Part shown: positions 1-7,352 of the stretch, one piece after another
Position numbering within the stretch: position 1 is the stretch's first letter
Layout: every line of letters starts with the position of its first letter
Assembly (NCBI GenBank): GCA_021816455.1
Contig: JAKAXU010000034.1
Location: forward strand, 1-34,507
Length of the DNA: 34,507 nucleotides
Direction of reading: 5' to 3'
Origin: Acidobacteriota bacterium
Lineage (GTDB): Bacteria > Acidobacteriota > Terriglobia > Terriglobales > Acidobacteriaceae
The notes under the pieces: generated by a model
Databases searched by the model: none
Told to the model about the DNA's origin: nothing
What the model saw: the letters and a program-made list of their open reading frames with translations, nothing else
Made by a program: the position numbers and the translations under genes

Positions 1-47
1 GGCTCCAGCCTCATCCACTGCTTGTCGGTCAAATCGCTCGGGTACAT
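1..47 (-). CDS. IS5-family transposase, N-terminus (cut by window edge)
   Basis: Reading the minus strand from an ATG at 47-45 gives MYPSDLTDKQWMRLE and then runs off the window. This opening (YPSDLT-x2-QW-x2-LEP) is the typical start of IS5-group DDE transposases carrying the DUF4096 helix-turn-helix N-terminus. Only about 15 codons are visible, so catalytic residues, intactness and subgroup cannot be judged. The element must end somewhere in 48-102, because the carbonic anhydrase stop codon is at 103-105. I could not fix the terminal inverted repeat with one end only. Confidence 0.75.
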   Translation of the reverse strand, partial: MYPSDLTDKQWMRLE

Positions 48-102
48 GCACCTACCCTATCCACCCAAACTCTCTCCGCATATTCCTTCCAAGGTTCCTT
101 CG

Positions 103-741
103 CTAGTTTCTGGACAGGTTCTTAGGAAACTCCAGCAACGGAATGAATCGACCCTCCCGTGTTGCGTACTCTTCTATCGTTCCGCTCAGGATGTCGTAAT
201 ACCAGCCATGCACTGCCATTTCGCCTCGCTCCATTGCGCCCAGCACCGAGGGCTGTCGCTTCAGATTTTCCAGTTGCGCGATCACATTGCCCCGGATCAG
301 CGAAGCCAGTTCCGGATGCTCTCCGTCTGCAGGGTTCAGCGGCTGTCGGTAGCGAAATGCCTCTTCGACATGCCCCAGCCACCGGCTCGCCAGTGGCATC
401 CGCACCGGATCCGGCCGGTTTAGAGCCGCTTTCAGCGCGCCGCAGTCGGAGTGCCCACACACGATCGCATGCCGCACATGCAGCACCTCCACCGCATACT
501 CAATCGTGGCTGTCGCACCATCGTCCACCGTTGCCAACGGAATGATGTTCCCGGCATTCCGCGTGATGAACAGATCTCCCGGTCCGGTCTGCAAAATCAG
601 GTCCGGCACAATCCGCGAATCCGAACAAGTGATGAAGAGCCAGCGGGGCGACTGGGATTCGGCAAGCAGATGAAACTGATCCTTGCGCCGCGGGAATATA
701 TCCTCCCGAAAATGCTTATGCCCCTCGATCAATCGTTCCAT
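103..741 (-). CDS. Beta-class carbonic anhydrase
   Basis: A 212-residue cytoplasmic enzyme interconverting CO2 and bicarbonate. The zinc site of the beta class is complete: C39-x-D41-x-R43 (CSDSR) and H97-x-x-C100 (HSDC), with the usual RNAGN loop around residues 61-65. The length is normal for the family. The ATG at 741 is preceded on the minus strand by a purine-rich GGGGCAGG. The gene is transcribed divergently from the APC permease, and its stop lies only 55 bp from the start codon of an IS5-type transposase, so the last few residues may be close to an insertion junction. Likely roles are bicarbonate supply for carboxylases or pH homeostasis; the sequence does not distinguish them. Confidence 0.95.
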   Translation of the reverse strand: MERLIEGHKHFREDIFPRRKDQFHLLAESQSPRWLFITCSDSRIVPDLILQTGPGDLFITRNAGNIIPLATVDDGATATIEYAVEVLHVRHAIVCGHSDCGALKAALNRPDPVRMPLASRWLGHVEEAFRYRQPLNPADGEHPELASLIRGNVIAQLENLKRQPSVLGAMERGEMAVHGWYYDILSGTIEEYATREGRFIPLLEFPKNLSRN

Positions 742-1025
742 CCTGCCCCGCTTTCTCTTTACGTTTTCGGTTTTCTATAAAAAAATCGCCTTCTCCTGAC
801 CATTCAGGCTACAGCACATTCGCGTTCCACAGTTCATGAATTAAATATCACTGTCAAAATTTCTGCCTCTCAACTACTCTGCGCTGCCTTTTCAGACTTT
901 CCGCAGCCTGCTTGCCCTTGCAGTGCCAATGCGAATTTCCTTGAGTATGGCTGCTCGCGCCTGCGATAGTGAGGAACAAGACAGGACTGTCGGCATCCTC
1001 AGTCTTCCTGCCAGGACTTACGCGC

Positions 1026-2483
1026 GTGCATTCAGAACCCAGACTGCAAATTGCCGATGCCGCAAGCTCGTCCAGCCCGCAATCGAGTCCGCACGGTCTG
1101 CGCCGCGAGTTGCGCCTGCGCGATCTCGTCCCCATGCAAATCGTCCTCGTCGTCGGCGTCAACTGGGCCGCCATTGCCGCGCGCGAAGGCTCCACTCACC
1201 CGCTCCTCTGGATATTAGGCATTCTCCTCTTCTTTCTCCCCCAGGTCTGGGTGGTTACCTGGTGCGCCCGCGTCTGGCCGTTCGAAGGCGGCGTCTATCA
1301 GTGGACGCGCGCGGCGATCGGTCCGATGGCTGGGTTTCTCAGCGCGTGGAACTACGCACTTTACGCCATCTTCACCATCTCTCAGCTTGGCATCCAGACC
1401 ATCACCAGCCTCAGTTACGCGCTTGGCCCGCGGGCCGCATGGCTGGCCAGCAGCCGCGCCTGGACCCTCGCGCTCGACGTAGCCCTGCTCGGCGTCGTCC
1501 TTGCCATCAATGTCCTCGGCTTCCACTACGGCAAATGGGTCGGCCACTTCGGCACTTTGGTCATGGTCGCCCTCACCCTCACCTTTGTCGTCCTGCTCTT
1601 CTGGCATCCCTCGGCAACTCCCGATCACCCGCACGTCAACCCGCAGGCCCCATTCGCGCTCGGCTGGCCCGTCTGGAGTCTGCTTACGCTCAACCTCTAC
1701 ACCCGTGTCGCCTTCAACGCTTACAGCGGCCTCGAACAGATCGCCGTCTTTGCTGGCGAAACCCGCAACGCCGCTCGCGCCGTCGTCCTCTCCGCCTGGA
1801 TGGCCGCGCCCGCCATTGCCGCCATTTACTTCCTCATGACAAGTTCCATGCTCACCTACATCCCAGCCAGCCAGATCGATCTCGCCGGATCCATCCCTCA
1901 GGCGCTCGCCGCCGCCTTTGGACAAGGCGCGGGTATCTGGCTCGGGCGCGTCATGATCCTCGCTCTGGCCACCTTCACCTTCTGCTCATTTACCACCATC
2001 GCCGCCGAAACCAGCCGACTGCCCATGGTCGCGGGTTGGGACAGACTCCTGCCCGCCTGGTTTGCCCGCCTCCATCCGCGCTTCGGAACCCCCGTTCGCA
2101 GCCTCTGGGTCATTGTTGCTGTCGCCATGGCCGCCGCTGTCGCCGCAACCCTCAGCTCCGGCCATGAAGAGGCTTTCCAGGTACTCGTCTCCGCCGGACA
2201 ACTCCTCTTCGGCGTCTACTACTGCGCCATGTTTGCCGTCCCGCTCCTGGCCAACCGCCAGCGCGGACTACCGCAAGCCTGCTCCCCGGCCAGCCGGTGG
2301 ATCAAAACCTGCGCCATCAGCGGCCTCTCCATCACAGTTGCCGCAACCGTCCTTGCGCTTGCGCCCATCGTCGATGTCAACAACTCCTGGCTCTTCGCGG
2401 CCAAGGTCGGCGGCGCGGCGCTCCTGCTCAACTTCATCGGCGCGGCGATCTACTGGCGCGCCAAACGCGCTGTCGCCTGCTGA
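1026..2483 (+). CDS. APC-superfamily amino-acid permease
   Basis: A polytopic inner-membrane protein of about 485 residues with roughly twelve hydrophobic segments, starting after a charged N-terminal stretch (LRRELRLRDL) typical of APC permeases just before the first helix. It probably imports or exchanges an amino acid or amine by secondary transport; the substrate cannot be read from sequence. I chose the GTG at 1026 because an AGGA lies 9 bases upstream; a GTG at 969 in the same frame is an alternative but has no clear ribosome-binding site. Codons are strongly C-ending, unlike the G-ending plus-strand genes beyond 5.6 kb. The gene is followed after 49 bp by a serine hydrolase on the same strand. 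Confidence 0.85.
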   Translation: MHSEPRLQIADAASSSSPQSSPHGLRRELRLRDLVPMQIVLVVGVNWAAIAAREGSTHPLLWILGILLFFLPQVWVVTWCARVWPFEGGVYQWTRAAIGPMAGFLSAWNYALYAIFTISQLGIQTITSLSYALGPRAAWLASSRAWTLALDVALLGVVLAINVLGFHYGKWVGHFGTLVMVALTLTFVVLLFWHPSATPDHPHVNPQAPFALGWPVWSLLTLNLYTRVAFNAYSGLEQIAVFAGETRNAARAVVLSAWMAAPAIAAIYFLMTSSMLTYIPASQIDLAGSIPQALAAAFGQGAGIWLGRVMILALATFTFCSFTTIAAETSRLPMVAGWDRLLPAWFARLHPRFGTPVRSLWVIVAVAMAAAVAATLSSGHEEAFQVLVSAGQLLFGVYYCAMFAVPLLANRQRGLPQACSPASRWIKTCAISGLSITVAATVLALAPIVDVNNSWLFAAKVGGAALLLNFIGAAIYWRAKRAVAC

Positions 2484-2532
2484 ACAGCAATCCCCCTATA
2501 CTTCAAAAAAACAGAATACGGAGCACCAGACA

Positions 2533-3948
2533 ATGCAACGATGGCGAAACCTCTCAGCACTCGTAATGGCAACAGTGGCAACAATGGCAGCTACCGCGGC
2601 TATCGCCCAGAGCAGTATGACGGTCAAGACGCTCGACCCCACTCTGCGAACCCGCGTTGATCGCGTCGCCACAGCGGTTATGGCCGAGCGAGGGTTTCCA
2701 TCCGTCTCGATCGCGGTTGTTCAGGGTGGAAAGCTCGTCTACACCCACGCCTACGGCCTCGCTCACATCGATCCTGCGCTCCCGGCCACGCCTGAGATGC
2801 GCTACTCCATCGGATCGATCTCCAAGCAGTTCACCGCTGCGGCCATCCTTATCCTTCAGGAGCAGGGCAAGCTGCGCCTTGACGACCCCGTCGGCAAGTA
2901 CGTCCCCGGCCTCACCGAAGGCGATAAAGTTACCATCCGTGAAATTCTCAGCCACACCTCCGGCTACCAGGACTACTGGCCGGAGGACTATCTGATGACG
3001 CCGATGGAAAAGCCAACGACGGCGCAGGCCATTCTGGATACCTGGGCCAAGAAACCGCTCGACTTCCCGCCGGGAACCCAGTGGCAGTACTCGAACACCA
3101 ACTACGTCATCGCCGGCCTGATTGTCGAGCGCGTCAGCGGTCAGCCGCTCATGCAGTTCCTCAGCGAACATATCTTCCACCCGCTTGGGATGCACTCGGT
3201 GTGGGACTCCGATGAAGCGAAGCTCACCTCGACCGATGCCACACCCTACGTCCGCGCCGCGCTCGGCCCGCTGCGCCCCGCGCCCAAAGAGGGTCGCGGC
3301 TGGATGTTTGCCGCAGGCGAGCTGGCCATGACCGCCCACGACCTCGCTCTCTGGGACCAGAGCCTCATCGCCCGCTCGGTTCTCAAGCCGGAAAGCTACA
3401 AAGAGATGTTCACCGAGGTCAAACTCAAAGACGGCAAAGGCACCGGCTATGGCCTCGGCCTGGAGGTCAGCACCCGCGCCGGACACCCGACCCTGGAACA
3501 CTCCGGCGAGGTCACCGGCTTTACCTCCGACAATCTCGTCCAGCTTGATAACGGCGTGGCCGTCGTCGCTCTCACCAACCACATGGCGGGCGGAGCCGCC
3601 GAGGTCGCGCGCCTGGTGGCCGACACCGTCAATGGCGAAAGCAACCTGACGCCGGTCCAGCAGCAGACCCTGGCTATCTATCGCGGCCTCCAGCGCGGCA
3701 CTCTGGACCGCTCGCTGCTTGCGCCCAATCTGAATGACTATTTCTCCGCCCAGACCGTCGCGGACTTCCAAACCAGCCTCGCGCCCCTCGGAGAGCCGAT
3801 CCGCTTCCTCCAGAGCGCCGAGGAACTGCGCGGCGGCATGACCTTCCGCAGCTTCCGCCTCGACTACCCGACGCGCAGGCTCTCGCTGAGTACGTATACC
3901 TATCCGGACGGTAAGCTGGAGCAGTTTCTGGTTGATCCGGTCGAGTGA
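2533..3948 (+). CDS. Secreted serine hydrolase of the beta-lactamase/DD-peptidase (class C-like) family
   Basis: A 471-residue protein with an N-terminal signal peptide (hydrophobic residues about 8-24, cleavage near AIAQ). The penicillin-binding fold signature is complete: S95-I-S-K98 as the nucleophile motif, Y186-S-N188 as the second motif, and H323-S-G325 in place of the KTG box. HSG is typical of esterase-like and D-amino-peptidase-like members (COG1680). About 110 C-terminal residues follow the catalytic domain, as in many family members. The start is the ATG at 2533, with GGAG at 2520-2523. Substrate is unknown: peptides, esters or beta-lactams are possible. It is probably periplasmic and may be cotranscribed with the APC permease upstream. 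Confidence 0.92.
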   Translation: MQRWRNLSALVMATVATMAATAAIAQSSMTVKTLDPTLRTRVDRVATAVMAERGFPSVSIAVVQGGKLVYTHAYGLAHIDPALPATPEMRYSIGSISKQFTAAAILILQEQGKLRLDDPVGKYVPGLTEGDKVTIREILSHTSGYQDYWPEDYLMTPMEKPTTAQAILDTWAKKPLDFPPGTQWQYSNTNYVIAGLIVERVSGQPLMQFLSEHIFHPLGMHSVWDSDEAKLTSTDATPYVRAALGPLRPAPKEGRGWMFAAGELAMTAHDLALWDQSLIARSVLKPESYKEMFTEVKLKDGKGTGYGLGLEVSTRAGHPTLEHSGEVTGFTSDNLVQLDNGVAVVALTNHMAGGAAEVARLVADTVNGESNLTPVQQQTLAIYRGLQRGTLDRSLLAPNLNDYFSAQTVADFQTSLAPLGEPIRFLQSAEELRGGMTFRSFRLDYPTRRLSLSTYTYPDGKLEQFLVDPVE

Positions 3949-3980
3949 TTGGAAAATTACAATGCTGCATGGAGGAATCT

Positions 3981-4301
3981 GTGTCCAATCTCGATGCTAT
4001 GTTGGTACATTCTATGCATCTTCGGTTTCACTTGATTCTTGCGGTAGGATTCATGCTGGCCACATGTCTGTCCACTTTTGCGCAGAACAGATACTCGACC
4101 ATCAGACTGCCTCGATTTGAGATGGGAGAGCAGACCGTGTATGACCGGATCGGATGCGTGGCTACCGGAACATGCAATTTCCCATCCATTGCAACCGGGC
4201 CAGCGGCAACATATAACTTCAACCAAAATCTCTCGATCGACGGGCAATCATACGCGCAACGAACATTTGCAGCGTGTGGGCACAATGGGAAGATTCAATA
4301 G
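3981..4301 (+). CDS. Small secreted protein of unknown function
   Basis: I do not recognise this 106-residue product. A GTG at 3981 is preceded by a very good ribosome-binding site, GGAGGA at 3971-3976, which is the main reason to call a gene. The product has a positively charged stretch and a hydrophobic run (residues about 18-33) ending in STFAQ, which looks like a signal peptide, leaving about 70 mature residues with three cysteines. The same frame also opens at a GTG at 3945 overlapping the hydrolase stop. The mature part shows no domain I know and stops abruptly, so it could be a truncated remnant of a longer exported protein. It sits between a serine hydrolase and the 3' side of tRNA-Pro. 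Confidence 0.4.
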   Translation: MSNLDAMLVHSMHLRFHLILAVGFMLATCLSTFAQNRYSTIRLPRFEMGEQTVYDRIGCVATGTCNFPSIATGPAATYNFNQNLSIDGQSYAQRTFAACGHNGKIQ

Positions 4302-4316
4302 CCTGCGGGCCGATAG

Positions 4317-4336
4317 GTGTACAAAACGTGTACAAA
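4317..4336. repeat. Paired TGTACA direct repeat
   Basis: The 9-mer GTGTACAAA occurs at 4317-4325 and again at 4328-4336, so two palindromic TGTACA cores lie exactly 11 bp apart, one helical turn. They lie between the small secreted orphan and tRNA-Pro. The arrangement looks like a tandem protein-binding site, but no matching regulator is encoded nearby and the repeat could be incidental. Confidence 0.4.
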
Positions 4337-4384
4337 TGGCCTGTTTCCAGAAGGTTGATTATTATGTAAGTGCTTTTTTTGAAT

Positions 4385-4461
4385 TGGTCGGGGAGAGAGG
4401 ATTCGAACCTCCGACCCCCTGGTCCCGAACCAGGTGCTCTACCAGGCTGAGCCACTCCCCG
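4385..4461 (-). tRNA. tRNA-Pro (anticodon CGG)
   Basis: On the minus strand the 77-nt sequence folds as a full cloverleaf. The acceptor stem pairs CGGGGAG with CTCCCCG. The anticodon arm has stem CCTGG/CCAGG around the loop TTCGGGA, giving anticodon CGG. The T arm contains GGTTCGAATCC. The discriminator is A and the 3' CCA is encoded (TGG at 4385-4387 on the plus strand). Decodes CCG proline codons. It lies downstream of an esterase on the same strand. A TACACT at 4536-4531 could be the -10 box of its promoter, but the -35 region is weak. Confidence 0.97.
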
Positions 4462-4589
4462 TACCCTTTGCACGCATAGCCGACCCTCCTGGCATCTCGG
4501 GTCTGCGTTTTGTTCCAGCGCGCTCTACTGAGTGTAGCAGAAAACTGCGAGGCGGCTGGGCCTCGCTCCACCTCGCTTCTACCTCGTAT

Positions 4590-5510
4590 CTACGAGCCGA
4601 GGCCGTTTTCGCCGTGCCGTGGAAAGAGAAAGCGCAGCATCGGACGGACACGCCGCGCCCAGCTTGCTTCGTCGTGGGTTCCGCCCACAATGCGTTCGAA
4701 GTGCAGCGAATCGCCATCCTGCCATCCCTCGGCTCGAAGTCGGCGCGCGAGCGACTCGGCATCGCGCAGGGTCATGCGTCCTTCCTGGTCGCCGGCGTCG
4801 AGCCAGATCCGAGGCCTCTCCTCAATCTCCTCCGCACGTTGATGGACGAAGGCGAGAATGTTTCTGCTACCCCACCAGACGCTGGGTGACAGAATGGCAA
4901 GACGACCGAAGAGATGTGCATATTCGAGGCCGAGATAGAGCGAGACAAGACCGCCAAGCGACGAACCACCGAGACCTGTGGAAGCGCGATCCGCGCGTAC
5001 ACGATAATTCCGCTGGATCCAGGGCATCAGCTCCTGGGTGATGAGTCGGCCGTAAGAGGCGGCTTCTCCGCCGCCCATGCGCCAGTCGGCGACCGGTGTG
5101 TACTCGGCCAAACGACGCTCTCCGGTGTTGTAAATGCCGACGATGATGAGCGGCTCCACTTCACCGGCGGCCATGGCGGCATCGGCCGACTCCCGTACGC
5201 GCCAGGTTCTTCCGGCGATGAACGATGTCTGCGGATCGAAAAGATTCTGTCCGTCCTGAAGGTAAAGCACAGGATAATGGCGGCCTGGATGGTCCTCGTA
5301 TCCGGGCGGAAGATAGACGACGAGATTACGCGCATCGGGCAGAAAGCTGCTCCGAAAACCGCGATGGAGATGCAGACGGGGATGCCCGGTGGAGGTGGGT
5401 TCCCAGTCGCAGCAGGCGTGGCTCTGCACGTCGTTCGGATTCCGTTGCGCCGACTGCCCGGCTGCTCTGCGCACCTCCGCTGACCCGTTCAATCCCGACC
5501 AGTCCTCCAT
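4590..5510 (-). CDS. Alpha/beta-hydrolase esterase (esterase D / enterochelin-esterase type)
   Basis: A 306-residue protein of the putative-esterase family (COG2819-like). Seen are the opening beta strand LVVYLPPGYE with the following PVLYLQDGQNLFD typical of the family, the nucleophile elbow G-G-S-S-L-G-G in the middle of the chain, a late LDAGDQEG segment and a GGTHDEASW segment that supplies the catalytic histidine. Roughly the first 40 residues are low-complexity and not conserved in the family, so the true start may lie inside; the ATG at 5510 has no strong ribosome-binding site. It is probably cytoplasmic. It is divergent from a second esterase at 5611, with a 100-bp shared upstream region. 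Confidence 0.88.
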   Translation of the reverse strand: MEDWSGLNGSAEVRRAAGQSAQRNPNDVQSHACCDWEPTSTGHPRLHLHRGFRSSFLPDARNLVVYLPPGYEDHPGRHYPVLYLQDGQNLFDPQTSFIAGRTWRVRESADAAMAAGEVEPLIIVGIYNTGERRLAEYTPVADWRMGGGEAASYGRLITQELMPWIQRNYRVRADRASTGLGGSSLGGLVSLYLGLEYAHLFGRLAILSPSVWWGSRNILAFVHQRAEEIEERPRIWLDAGDQEGRMTLRDAESLARRLRAEGWQDGDSLHFERIVGGTHDEASWARRVRPMLRFLFPRHGENGLGS

Positions 5511-5575
5511 TCCGCGCGATGGCGGAGAAATTTCCCCGGCTGCTGCCGCAAATCTCTCTCGAAACGCCGCCCGTG

Positions 5576-5586
5576 ACTGTTACAGT
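5576..5586. promoter_or_regulatory. Short palindrome between two divergent esterase genes
   Basis: ACTGTTACAGT is a perfect 11-bp palindrome (5 + 1 + 5) in the 100-bp gap between the divergent esterase genes, 25 bp before the plus-strand start codon. It resembles a small operator. No regulator is adjacent and I have no independent support, so this is a weak call. Confidence 0.25.
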
Positions 5587-5610
5587 TACACGAAACGAGG
5601 GCCAGACTTC

Positions 5611-6321
5611 ATGATACGTGAGTACCACAGATGGTTTTCCACGCGGCTGGGCCGTGAGATGGAGCTGCTGGTCTTTGGCCATGACGGGCTTCCGGCGCTG
5701 GTGTTTCCCACCTCAGGCGGACGATTCTTCGAGTTTGAGGATCGAGGACTGGTCAACTCGCTCGGCGGAAAGATCGACGCCGGCCAGTTGCAGCTCTACT
5801 GCGTGGATTCGGTGGACATGGAAAGCTGGTACAACCGGGCTGTGCCGCCCCGCTGGCGGATTGCGCGGCAGGTGCAATACGAGGCGTATGTGATGGAAGA
5901 AGTGGTGCCGCTGATGCAGTCAAAGAATCAGAATCCGAAGCGGATGACACTCGGCTGCAGCTTCGGCGGCTTTCATGCGGCAAACTTCGCCCTACGGCAT
6001 CCAGACCGTTTCACCGGAATGCTGTCGCTGTCAGGCGCCTTCGATATGACGAGCTTCCTGCATGGATACCATGACCCGGACGTGTACTTCCAAACACCGA
6101 CGCAATACCTGCCGAATCTGACAGATGGGTGGTACTTCGAGCACTACCGACGCAACCAGTATGTGCTGGCGACGGGCTGGGACGACCAGTGTCTGGGGGC
6201 TAACCAGCACCTGGACCGCATTCTTACCAGCAAAGGTATTCCGCACCAGCTTTTCATCTGGGATGCCTGGAACTCCCACGACTGGCCGACGTGGGAACGC
6301 ATGCTGCACGAATACCTGTGA
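5611..6321 (+). CDS. Esterase-family alpha/beta hydrolase (COG4947-like)
   Basis: A 236-residue protein with the nucleophile elbow G-C-S-F-G-G-F (residues about 113-119), a preceding region rich in family-typical segments (LVFPTSGGRFFEFED, VDSVDMESWYN) and a late WDAWNSHDWPTWERML segment with the likely catalytic histidine. The latter two blocks are characteristic of the short cytoplasmic esterase family often annotated from COG4947. Start at ATG 5611; the same frame is open further upstream but that part encodes no recognisable sequence and overlaps the divergent gene. The substrate is unknown. Its divergent neighbour is also an esterase of a different subfamily. Confidence 0.9.
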   Translation: MIREYHRWFSTRLGREMELLVFGHDGLPALVFPTSGGRFFEFEDRGLVNSLGGKIDAGQLQLYCVDSVDMESWYNRAVPPRWRIARQVQYEAYVMEEVVPLMQSKNQNPKRMTLGCSFGGFHAANFALRHPDRFTGMLSLSGAFDMTSFLHGYHDPDVYFQTPTQYLPNLTDGWYFEHYRRNQYVLATGWDDQCLGANQHLDRILTSKGIPHQLFIWDAWNSHDWPTWERMLHEYL

Positions 6322-6437
6322 GCGCGGCGGCTGCGGATGAAAAAAATGATCCGCAATGCTTAAGTTTTTGCTTGACTTTTATCCCGCTCGCAGCAATACT
6401 CAAGATTCCACTTAACTATAAGCGGCAGGAGGATGCG

Positions 6438-6965
6438 ATGAACACAGAGAGAACGATGCCGACAGCGAGCGAAATAGAGACTGGGATAGCGCACGCCAGT
6501 TTCACGCTGGCGCGGGAGTATGCGGCGCCGGTGGAGAAAGTTTTTGCCGCTTTTTCCGAGAAGGAGAAGAAGCGGCGGTGGTATGTGGACGATGTGCACA
6601 CGGGGATGGAGATACTGGAGTACTCGCTCGATTTCCGGGTAGGAGGCCGAGAGCGGACCCGCTTTCGAACCACGGCAGAAAGCCCGCTGCGGGGAGCCGA
6701 GGTGACCAACGAGACGGTGTATATGGACATCGTGGAGCACGAGCGGATCACAATCGCTTATACGATGGCGGTCGGCGAGTATCGGATTTCAGCGTCGCTG
6801 GCCACCTTTGCCCTGATGAAGACGGCAACGGGGACGAGGCTGGTGATGACAGACCAGAGCGCTTTCTTTCCGAATTCCGATGGAGTGGAACTGCGGCGCG
6901 AGGGATGGACAAAGATTCTGGAGGCGCTTACGCGGGAAATCCATCGGGAACTGGCGCAGGGATGA
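6438..6965 (+). CDS. SRPBCC / AHSA1-type protein
   Basis: A 175-residue START/Bet v1-fold protein of the AHSA1 (activator of Hsp90 ATPase homologue, COG3832) group. It shows the family opening (FTLAREYAAPVEKVFAAFSE), a central WYVDDVH and FRVGGRERTRF, and a C-terminal helix with GWTKILEALTREI. These proteins bind small hydrophobic ligands; a reaction cannot be inferred. The ATG at 6438 is preceded by a near-perfect AGGAGG at 6427-6432. Its stop overlaps the start of an ArsR-type regulator by ATGA, so the two are cotranscribed and probably translationally coupled. Confidence 0.93.
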   Translation: MNTERTMPTASEIETGIAHASFTLAREYAAPVEKVFAAFSEKEKKRRWYVDDVHTGMEILEYSLDFRVGGRERTRFRTTAESPLRGAEVTNETVYMDIVEHERITIAYTMAVGEYRISASLATFALMKTATGTRLVMTDQSAFFPNSDGVELRREGWTKILEALTREIHRELAQG

Positions 6966-7303
6966 TGAAAGCTGGGTGGAAACCGGAGCAGACGGGGCGC
7001 ATCTTTCAGGCGCTGGCAGACCCGACTCGACGGGAGATGGTGGAGCGCTTGAGCCAGGGACCGGTGACCGTTTCAGAGCTTGCGCGTCCTTTTGCGATGA
7101 CGCTGGCCGCAGTGTTGCAGCATGTTCAGGTGCTGGAGCAGAGTGAGCTGGTGAAGACGGAGAAACAGGGACGTGTGCGGCTGGTGCGCCTGAATCCGGA
7201 AGGGATAGCGGCGCTGCAGGCGTGGGTAGCTGATCGGAACGGCGCGTGGGAGAGACGCCTGGATCGGCTGGGAAGTTTGGTGGAAGACAAGCGGGAGAAT
7301 TGA
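6962..7303 (+). CDS. ArsR-family winged-helix transcriptional regulator
   Basis: A 113-residue protein with the ArsR winged helix: FQALADPTRREMVERL near the N-terminus, PVTVSELARPF then a recognition helix around AAVLQHVQVLEQSELV, and a wing KTEKQGRVRLVRLNP. No cysteine metal-sensing motif (ELCVCDL type) is present, so it is unlikely to sense arsenite or cadmium. It resembles the regulators normally paired with AHSA1 proteins. The ATG at 6962 overlaps the SRPBCC stop (ATGA). The usual order in such pairs is regulator first; here the regulator is second. Probable role: autoregulation of this pair. Confidence 0.93.
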   Translation: MMKAGWKPEQTGRIFQALADPTRREMVERLSQGPVTVSELARPFAMTLAAVLQHVQVLEQSELVKTEKQGRVRLVRLNPEGIAALQAWVADRNGAWERRLDRLGSLVEDKREN

Positions 7304-7352
7304 GCAACGGACGTGAGAGATGGCAAAAAACGAATCAGCACAAAGGAATCCT

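Noticed and set aside
852..857. TTGACA on the minus strand upstream of carbonic anhydrase
   Set aside because: A good -35 hexamer, but the sequence 17 bp downstream is AACTGT, a poor -10, so I do not call a promoter.
2554..3771. Long open frame on the minus strand opposite the serine hydrolase
   Set aside because: It is the antisense shadow of a well-supported gene with an intact signal peptide and catalytic motifs; the antisense product has no recognisable domain.
4219..4571. Short frames containing GVAQPGRAPGSGP or GGSNPLSPT
   Set aside because: These are the familiar false translations of a tRNA gene; the tRNA-Pro cloverleaf explains the sequence.
4000..5600. A replication origin at the strand-composition switch
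   Set aside because: No dnaA, gidA or cluster of DnaA boxes (TTATCCACA-like) was seen; a rearrangement junction explains the switch as well.
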